64,000 nucleotides of DNA from Owenia fusiformis. Taxonomy: Eukaryota; Annelida; Polychaeta; Sabellida; Oweniidae. This document shows, in pieces, positions 59,901 to 64,000 of the stretch (position 1 is the stretch's first letter; every line of letters begins with the position of its first letter). The DNA lies in assembly GCA_903813345.2 (NCBI GenBank), contig CAIIXF020000011.1, positions 22,799,754 through 22,863,753 of the forward strand. The letters are read 5' to 3'. The notes under the pieces were generated by a model. The model saw nothing but the letters and a program-made list of their open reading frames with translations. It did not search any database and was not told the DNA's origin. The translations under genes were made by a program, and so were the position numbers.

Positions 59901-62032
59901 TAGACATGTGTTCATCATTGTTTATCATCTTAAACAAAATGTTTGATGACATGGAATGGATTACGGAGACAGGTATTTTGGCGACATTATATTGTAAAAT
60001 CTGGCTGTCGCAGTATATACTTTGGAGCTTTTTTAGTGCATCAACAGCAAACCTAGTAGCACTAACAACTGAGAGATACTTAGCCCTCATGCATCCTTTA
60101 CAGCATAAACGGAGAGTCAACAAACAAAAACTTAAAACTGTGATTTTGTGTGTGTGGATCGCAGGGTTTATTTTCCAACTTTATGAGATATTTTCTACTG
60201 AACTACAAAGGACATTTTGTTCATTATGGACTGAATGGCCAAGTGAAATTTTTCAGCACTGTTTTGGAATATTTATAGTAATATTGATATTCTTTATACC
60301 AATAGCTACACTAATCTTTTGTTATGGAAGACTTGCATTTAAGATTCACGATGAAATGAAGAAGACTAATCCGGGATCAGTCCAACGAGACCGAAAAATG
60401 TTACGAGCTCGCTTCAAGATTATTCGTACACTCATACTTGTATCTGTATGTTACTTTTTATGTTGGACATGGAGTCAAACCTACTTTTTTCTTTACAACA
60501 TTTGGGTAGTTAAGGACTTCAATGGATTAATATACCACATTGGGGCCTATGCTGTTTTTGCAAACAGTAGTGTTAATCCCATCGTTTATGCATTCAGTCA
60601 CTCAGGTTTTCAGAATGCATTGATTCAAAAATTCAAAATTGAAGGTGAACAAGCCTCAGTATCAATGACTGAAAACATTCAGCCAATTCAAAGATCCTCT
60701 TTTCGATTTCAGCTCAATGTGTTGAAAAGGGTCAAGGTTTATGATGTGCAGAGAGAATACTTGAGGCACACATCAGGGGTGATGTCAAAATCTTGTTGCA
60801 CACAGTATGAGACAGTAAAAACAAAATCAGGCCATGGTTTTTGAGTTATAATCTAGCTTTCTCTAGATAATAATTTTGTATCAATTCAATGTTATTGTGA
60901 TACAAAATGTACCACTTATTATACTGTATATATAGCAATAATATAGAATTGAACAAAACGTTGATGAAAATTTGAACATTGTTTCAAATTGTTATTTTCT
61001 AACAATTTCTCACATTTAAGTGTTGATTTGGAATTGCTCCACATACCTGTCTCCAATGTAACCATAGCAACCATAACTTTAATACATGTAGACTTTATGT
61101 GATGAAACTTAGACATTTCTCCATAATCTGAAGGAAATATCCATCTTAAAAAGTGAAAATCTCTTAAAATTAGAGTATCAGAAACTTTACTTCCTTGACA
61201 CCCTGTACATGTACTTCACAGGGATAATATACATTTATGATAACGCGTGATAAACAATCATTATCACTAGATATCATGATGTGCTTATAAAAAGCTTTCT
61301 AAATGTTGACATTGTGCTTAATTCAGCTTCTTTTAGTGAAACTAAATGCATTTCCAATTCCATTTGATCTTTCCTTTCACGTTCAATTAGGGAAGTACTT
61401 CATCACAAAAAAGAAAAGGGGTAAATTCACTCTTGAAAAAAGTGGAAGAGTCATTTCAGAAATCAATTTGATAGTAATTAGCATATTAGTATATAAAGAA
61501 ATTGATAACAAAGGATACCTAAGGGTTGAGTTGACCAAGGGTTGAGATGACTTGGGGTCGAGTTGACTAAGGGTTGAGATGACTTGGGGTTGAGTTGATT
61601 AAGGGTTGACTTGACTTGGGGTCGAGTTGACTAAGGGTTGAGTTGACTTGGGTTGACTTGGGTTGAGTTGACTTGGGGTTTAGTTGACCAGTTACCATTT
61701 TGCTTATGAGGTAGTGAGCACCCAAAATGTATTGGTTTATGAACAAATTTAATTACTTTTTTCTTATATATCTCAATGTTATAGTACTTTTGGTGTGACA
61801 TGCTATATGCAGGGCGAAAACCGTCAAAATGGGTGTTTGACAATTCGAATACCAAATGGCAGTACATGACAAGTAAATATGTTTTTTAAACATACCTGAG
61901 GTTGAAGTTTTTTATGCAATGGTATGGTCAAATCTAGTGGTGGAATCTTGTCCAATACACCTAGTAGTTTATCTACAAGCTCCCCAAGTCTATCATCTTG
62001 TAGACCTTCACCAGATATCTCAGTGATAAGTG
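35883..62032 (-). CDS. TEX11: Meiosis protein SPO22/ZIP4 (TEX11), 26 exons, N terminus missing
   Basis: Exons 5' to 3': 61896-62032, 58791-58875, 58527-58606, 58109-58139, 57393-57442, 57100-57204, 56516-56620, 56011-56148, 55189-55284, 54436-54599, 53846-53997, 50146-50231, 49661-49801, 48764-48866, 48340-48470, 47981-48117, 46569-46690, 46025-46095, 45578-45694, 39475-39562, 38616-38762, 38113-38221, 37774-37882, 37142-37212, 36567-36660, 35883-35954 (stop 35885-35883). Phases agree at all 25 junctions; 912 residues, close to vertebrate TEX11 (about 940). Recognisable family blocks: [126 protein letters not shown]-like helical repeats throughout. The yeast and mouse proteins are scaffolds of the ZMM group that promote meiotic crossovers and synapsis. 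Only the first few dozen residues lie upstream of 62032. Confidence 0.95.
36060..36177. repeat. Foldback element, ~49-bp arms
   Basis: Arms 36060-36108 and 36128-36176 are near-perfect inverted copies (core CAATATAGTGAAATATTGGA) around the loop AAGGGCCAAAGGCCCA. In TEX11 3' intronic DNA. Non-coding. Confidence 0.85.
39717..40445 (-). repeat. 42-bp minisatellite with an in-frame reading frame
   Basis: About 17 units of the type GTGCCTGGAATAGGATTTGA within a TEX11 intron. Because 42 is a multiple of 3, the minus strand reads open from 40238 to 39690 as 14-residue repeats ([14 protein letters not shown]). No start context, splice logic or family supports a protein. Confidence 0.9.
40685..40825. 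repeat. Foldback element, ~60-bp arms
   Basis: Inverted arms meet near 40750 (core GATATTGGCC and CATCATATTGAC on the left, mirrored on the right). Same general style as 36060-36177. Confidence 0.8.
41827..42868 (+). pseudogene. FMRFamide-receptor-like class A GPCR with a frameshift
   Basis: Intronless, nested in the 6-kb TEX11 intron 39563-45577. From ATG 41827: an N-terminal tail with several N-glycosylation sites (NIT, NRS, NIS, NTT), TM1 ([12 protein letters not shown]), TM2 and TM3 ending VTTDRY. The frame then shifts by one base near 42300-42320. The other frame continues with [13 protein letters not shown] (intracellular loop 2), TM4-TM7 and [16 protein letters not shown], stopping at 42868. 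The TM7 NxxIY plus GKSFRKKF end is typical of the FMRFamide-receptor-like group expanded in lophotrochozoans. The rest of both halves is clean, so this is either a young pseudogene or an assembly/sequencing error. Ligand unknown. Confidence 0.85.
43018..43806 (+). repeat. Dispersed repeat R1, long copy with internal repeats
   Basis: Starts AAGGCATTGACATGACAAAG and ends ATGTCACCACA...TTGGTGACATGAAAA. The interior is a degenerate tandem array (GAAGGTCA, TTGACCTTGAGAAGGTCA, CAGATTTGAACTT words). Ends match the short copies; the interior does not. Confidence 0.65.
44120..45080 (+). mobile_element. Decayed LINE 3' end in a TEX11 intron
   Basis: Reads [14 protein letters not shown], then in other frames [20 protein letters not shown] and a CCHC finger ([17 protein letters not shown]), ending with NLNLPGD stop and an AATAAA-like tail near 45060. 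Several frameshifts and stops (for example the frame change near 44185) show it is dead. The family is a non-LTR element of a type common in molluscs and cnidarians, distinct from the CR1-like copy at 31169. Confidence 0.8.
46975..47958 (+). repeat. Dispersed repeat R1-like, ~1-kb copy with 162-bp tandem interior
   Basis: Starts AAAATGTCCCCACCAAGTGG and ends CACACTATGTGGTGGGGACAT. Interior: about six units (GACAAGACTT at 47044, about 47208, 47369, 47518, 47680, 47842) with AAATCCAAAATGGCTGCC. A GGAC tetranucleotide run is near 47885-47910. Intronic in TEX11. Confidence 0.75.
48867..49500 (-). repeat. Tandem array carrying copies of a TEX11 exon start and its 3' splice site
   Basis: The 24-bp start of exon 48764-48866 (minus strand GCCAAAGAAGCTGTAGAGCT) is repeated at 48959-48982, 49065-49088, 49166-49189, 49292-49315 and 49393-49416. 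Units are separated by ACTACA-rich filler of about 75-100 bp. The acceptor CAG is kept at the exon and at copies 48959, 49166 and 49292, and lost (CATG) at 49065 and 49393. Confidence 0.92.
49833..49868 (-). repeat. Partial copy of TEX11 exon 49661-49801 in the adjacent intron
   Basis: GTGAAGTTTAGCTGCACTAG here matches GTGAAGCTTAGCTGCGTTAG inside the exon (about 49708-49727), continuing into a similar TCTT...CAAT word. Non-functional fragment. Confidence 0.6.
49935..50056 (+). pseudogene. Duplicated 5' fragment of the RING-NHL gene
   Basis: 49950-50056 aligns to the upstream region and first codons of the gene at 51998. It shares TATTGGGATTT, GACTGAGA, TTAATTTCAGA, then CGAATAG.CTCTGCTGATAAATA. 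The start codon position reads ACG, and homology stops after about 30 bp of coding sequence. It lacks the 84-bp insertion found before the intact gene. Confidence 0.8.
51882..51965. mobile_element. 84-bp hAT-like MITE upstream of the RING-NHL gene
   Basis: Flanked by an 8-bp direct repeat GACTGAGA (51874-51881 and 51966-51973); ends CATCTG...CAGATG. The duplicated locus has a single GACTGAGA (49989-49996), that is, an empty site. A second copy of the element is at about 58207-58290. The 8-bp duplication is typical of hAT transposons. Confidence 0.8.
51998..52717 (+). CDS. Small RING-finger/NHL protein (TRIM-like), single exon
   Basis: 239 residues, ATG directly after an AG (TTTCAG|ATG), so an untranslated upstream exon is possible. 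The C3HC4 RING is complete: C19-C22, C35-H37, C40-C43, C63-C66. About two NHL-type units follow at roughly 150-225 ([21 protein letters not shown], split as ICVDDLGN and [29 protein letters not shown]). RING E3 ligases of the TRIM2/3/32/56 type have RING, B-box, coiled coil and six NHL repeats. Here the B-box and coiled coil are missing and the propeller is too short to close. Nested in TEX11 intron 50232-53845 on the opposite strand. Inference: a short TRIM-NHL derivative or retrocopy, possibly an E3 ligase; substrate unknown. Confidence 0.85.
   Translation: MARIDSADKYTNGLALLMCKFCQDYYHNPKILEPCRHTFCLKCIQSVINHQSYRDVMEYKIFCPACRYTCTVPFGGAAGLQSNRFIKALSDFWTDRLTVENFSIKHNDYKEELEFRKVTLTNKAKDEDDYNFDIKHDLTKAEKMDFVSEQNKNCKMPGICVDDLGNTIVAEYKNHRVALYAPDGTFIRYILTEESGLKNPTALCVDTRKNLIVGTGDGQLIVAKYRSDALPRMPGEEDY
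53486..53760. mobile_element. MITE with GGCGTAGCG termini
   Basis: Left end GAGTGGCGTAGCG and right end CGCTACGCCATTG are inverted (10 bp perfect). A 5-bp direct repeat ATAGT lies at 53481-53485 and 53761-53765. About 275 bp, non-coding, in a TEX11 intron. The 5-bp duplication matches the element at 1841-2049. Confidence 0.8.
55613..55950. repeat. 116-bp tandem repeat, three units
   Basis: GACCCCTCGTGAATATACTG starts at 55613, 55729 and 55845. The first two units are almost identical, the third slightly diverged. TEX11 intron. Confidence 0.95.
56318..56390 (+). mobile_element. Relic of the CCCGTAGC MITE
   Basis: CTGGCCAAAAATCCTTTCAAAATTATGCAG-like stretch and TATTTTGAGCACTT match the interior of the 1841-2049 element. 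Ends are lost. A weaker match lies at about 50795-50870. Confidence 0.6.
56490..56530 (-). repeat. 26-bp duplication of a TEX11 splice donor
   Basis: On the minus strand the exon end ACCAAAAGAG|GTAAG (exon border 56516) recurs 26 nt downstream as ACCAAAAGAG|GTAAAG (border 56490). Use of the second donor would add 26 nt and shift the frame. Confidence 0.85.
57874..58029. repeat. Foldback element, ~56-bp arms
   Basis: Arms 57874-57929 and 57974-58029 are inverted copies (GACCTCAGAGCAG..., GGGCTAGGCACAAA). The spacer is about 44 bp. TEX11 intron. A smaller palindrome, GGGGTATATTCGCGAAGAAT, lies at about 57737-57760. Confidence 0.85.
58207..58290. mobile_element. Second copy of the 84-bp hAT-like MITE
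   Basis: TCAAGATCGGTCCTTCACTG, TAATGCAATGAATTACTCTT and GGGTC words match 51882-51965. Target duplication not clear. Confidence 0.7.
58903..59035 (+). repeat. Dispersed repeat R1, partial copy
   Basis: ATTGAAATGCAAAATGTCAC then CACCTGTCATTTGTTAC match the left half of R1; the right end is degraded. Confidence 0.6.
59675..60844 (+). CDS. Class A (rhodopsin-like) orphan GPCR, single exon
   Basis: 389 residues from ATG 59675; intact. N-glycosylation sites at the N terminus (NNT, NTS), TM1 with GNALVAY, TM2 with NQSLIDM, and conserved Cys before TM3. ERY replaces the DRY motif ([11 protein letters not shown]), TM4 has a central W, TM6 is [10 protein letters not shown], and TM7 is [11 protein letters not shown] with the NPxxY motif. 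A Ser/Thr-rich C tail follows. Resembles the somatostatin/galanin/allatostatin-type receptor expansions of marine invertebrates; ligand unknown. It sits alone in TEX11 intron 58876-61895, opposite strand. Intronless structure suggests an origin by retroposition or membership in an intronless GPCR family. Confidence 0.92.
   Translation: MNNTDIIGRSRDDITESRIHVVFNTSYSATMTEKITCCTIGSIGFIGNALVAYIFLSSPKLSGKISNMLLINQSLIDMCSSLFIILNKMFDDMEWITETGILATLYCKIWLSQYILWSFFSASTANLVALTTERYLALMHPLQHKRRVNKQKLKTVILCVWIAGFIFQLYEIFSTELQRTFCSLWTEWPSEIFQHCFGIFIVILIFFIPIATLIFCYGRLAFKIHDEMKKTNPGSVQRDRKMLRARFKIIRTLILVSVCYFLCWTWSQTYFFLYNIWVVKDFNGLIYHIGAYAVFANSSVNPIVYAFSHSGFQNALIQKFKIEGEQASVSMTENIQPIQRSSFRFQLNVLKRVKVYDVQREYLRHTSGVMSKSCCTQYETVKTKSGHGF
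61520..61685. repeat. ~20/40-bp minisatellite (GTTGAGTTGACT)
   Basis: Repeated GGGTTGAGTTGACTTGGGGT units in the TEX11 intron about 210 bp from exon 61896. The minus-strand open frame here is an artefact. Confidence 0.9.
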
Positions 62033-64000
62033 CTGCAATGATAATAGAGGTGGTATGAGTGTTGGAATAGAATAAATACATTATAGTTAGAACAACTGTC
62101 AAACACCCATTTATTGAGGTGGTATGATTGTTTATTATTATGTCATATGTACGATAACAGCCAGATGTGATATTTCATACATTATAGCGATACATGTGAT
62201 ATTTTCCTAACATAATTTATGAGATAGTTTCATATTACAAAATAAACATGTGACTGCATAGAAAAATATGATAATAAATAAATAAATTTAAATCTCGTGG
62301 CAAAATATATTTCTGGAAAGTAGCATTAGATAATTAATTTTTGTTGAATATCAATAAAGTTTAAACAAAACATAACAATTAAATAAACCCAGTTAATTTC
62401 TCATGAAATCATTTATGAACTCATTCTGGTATCATGATAATATCAACCTATCAATAAAAATGATATCACTCAAAATAGTCTAATATTCTGTTCTCTCATA
62501 TGCCTACTTCAGTTGGGTTCATGTTTTCATATTTTTCTTGCAGATATGCCACTTCTTGAAACAGGTGTAAGGGAAAATTACTAAGGTACATGTCAACTCA
62601 AATAATCTACATACTGAGGTAATAGATTATGGTAACTTTTTGTTTCTTATCATTTCAGACTTTTAAAGTACACACTGCTGAACATGTACCATTCAGTTCC
62701 TAACCCTTGTCTGAGTACCACATTCTAAGTTCCCAGGAAGTCATTTCATATGAACTACCTACCCAGAGATGAAAATACAGCAACTAGAAAATAGCAACTC
62801 TGCGGGGTAGCAAATTCCACCAAATAAAATATATCTTATTAAATCCCTAGTCATTTTGGAGGTAGTTGAGCAGAACTGTCTCATTTTGGCAAAATCTACA
62901 CCCATGATGTGATGTGACACTATTTAATAAATTCTTAATTGAGCAGATTGTTACTTCCATAAGGCATCAGCATAAAATTTGAACCAAATCCATCAACTTG
63001 TATTTGAGTATGCATAAGTTACCAAAGATTACATTTTTAACAAAAATGGCAGTTATTTTAAATTGGGTGGTCATATTGTAAATTCATTCTTGAACAGAGG
63101 TACTTTGCTACTTCACTTCTAAAAAGAGAGCTTCGTCTTCACTCTTTCAGTTTTCAATAAATCTCTGAACTCACCGAGCGAATTCGAGTTCATGGTCAAA
63201 ATACGGATGACTTTCTATGTATGTAGCTTATGGAATTTGGACCAAATTCTATACTTAAGTCTAAATTTTTTTTTCATGAAAAAAGGTGGCCATTTTGAAT
63301 TGAGCGATGACACCTTCAAAATTCCTTCTTCAGCAGAATCCCTATGTCCCTTAGGCATCAGCATATAGAATTTGGACCAAATCCGTCAACTGGTATTTAG
63401 TCATCATACATCACATTTTTAAATGATGACCATTTTGAAACTCATTAGGTATAAGCCTAAAGAATGAACCAAATACGAGTTGACAGAGTTATCACCCAAA
63501 TACACAAACAAATGACAAGTGAATGGACAAATGTTCAGACAGATGGCTTCATTATATCCCTTCCAGACTTCGTTTGGCAATATTACAATGGGAAAATATT
63601 GAAGCTATGGAAAAATGAAGTCAACACCTGCTGAGATGTCAAAATATTATTATGTGAAAGTAGCAAAAATAAGGCAAACTAGATAAGGGCAACTCCGCGG
63701 AGTAGCAAATCCCAACGAACAAAATATCAATTACCGAATTCCAATCAATTATACTCATTACTTTGGTTAAAATTGAAAAAAAATTTAGATTTTAGAATTG
63801 CGAATTCCTGCAAAGCAGCCATTTTGAATTTTCTGAGGTACAAATCTGAAAAATAATACCATAATTGTGATCTACTTAAAGATTCCTTCAATTTGAGTAT
63901 AATATAGCCATACTTTGAAGGGATCGAAAAATTATTGCGAAATCGTACATTAGACGGCCATTTTGAATTTTACGAGGCTCGAATCAGAAAAAAGCTACAA
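62033..64000. other. TEX11 upstream/intronic DNA, interspersed repeats
   Basis: No first TEX11 exon could be identified. Two related ~900-bp repeat segments start near 62785 and 63688 (GCAACTCTGCGGGGTAGCAA and GCAACTCCGCGGAGTAGCAA). They carry repeated GCCATTTTGAAT words. Nothing coding seen. Confidence 0.55.

Noticed and set aside
1-64000. tRNA, rRNA or CRISPR-like arrays
   Set aside because: No cloverleaf or rRNA signature was seen by eye, and the direct repeats are contiguous minisatellites without unique spacers in an animal genome.

Overview
This is an AT-rich, intron-rich animal genome segment. Every multi-exon gene has GT-AG introns. Intergenic and intronic DNA is full of minisatellites, MITE-like elements and relic LINEs. 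The gene content (a diacylglycerol lipase alpha, SAXO4/PPP1R32, TEX11/SPO22, intronless class A GPCRs, a RING-NHL protein) and the repeat types fit a marine invertebrate. A lophotrochozoan (mollusc, brachiopod or annelid) is most likely, but the species cannot be named from the sequence.

Layout. 1-9555 (+): the 3' two thirds of a DAGLA-type diacylglycerol lipase, 11 exons with Ser-Asp-His triad and a long C-terminal tail; its transmembrane exons lie upstream of the window. 9556-14130: 3' flank and repeats. 14130-24900: a 19-bp minisatellite split by a very young, whole-looking Ty3/gypsy chromovirus (14553-24793). 25000-28299: no gene seen. 28300-30267 (-): BTB/POZ protein with a CtBP-type PLDLS motif, head-to-head with SAXO4 (31897-33753, +) across a short CRE/CCAAT-containing interval; a truncated LINE sits in SAXO4 intron 1. 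35883-62032 (-): nearly complete TEX11/SPO22/ZIP4 meiosis gene, 26 coding exons with continuous reading phase and about 912 codons visible. Three single-exon genes on the opposite strand are nested in its introns: a frameshifted FMRFamide-receptor-like GPCR, a small RING-NHL protein and an intact class A GPCR. 62033-64000: TEX11 upstream or intronic sequence, mostly interspersed repeats.

How the genes relate. They do not form a pathway. DAGLA makes the endocannabinoid 2-AG at the plasma membrane. SAXO4 is an axonemal microtubule protein. TEX11 acts in meiotic crossover formation. The GPCRs are orphan receptors. SAXO4 and the BTB gene may share a promoter region.

Most unusual feature. Tandem repeats repeatedly start exactly at exon edges and carry copies of splice sites or stop codons. 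Examples are four consecutive consensus 5' splice sites after a DAGLA exon, five extra copies of a TEX11 exon start with its 3' splice site, a duplicated TEX11 donor, and stop-codon-containing repeats at the ends of TEX11 and SAXO4. A second notable result is a paralogous empty site that dates an 84-bp hAT-like insertion in front of the RING-NHL gene.
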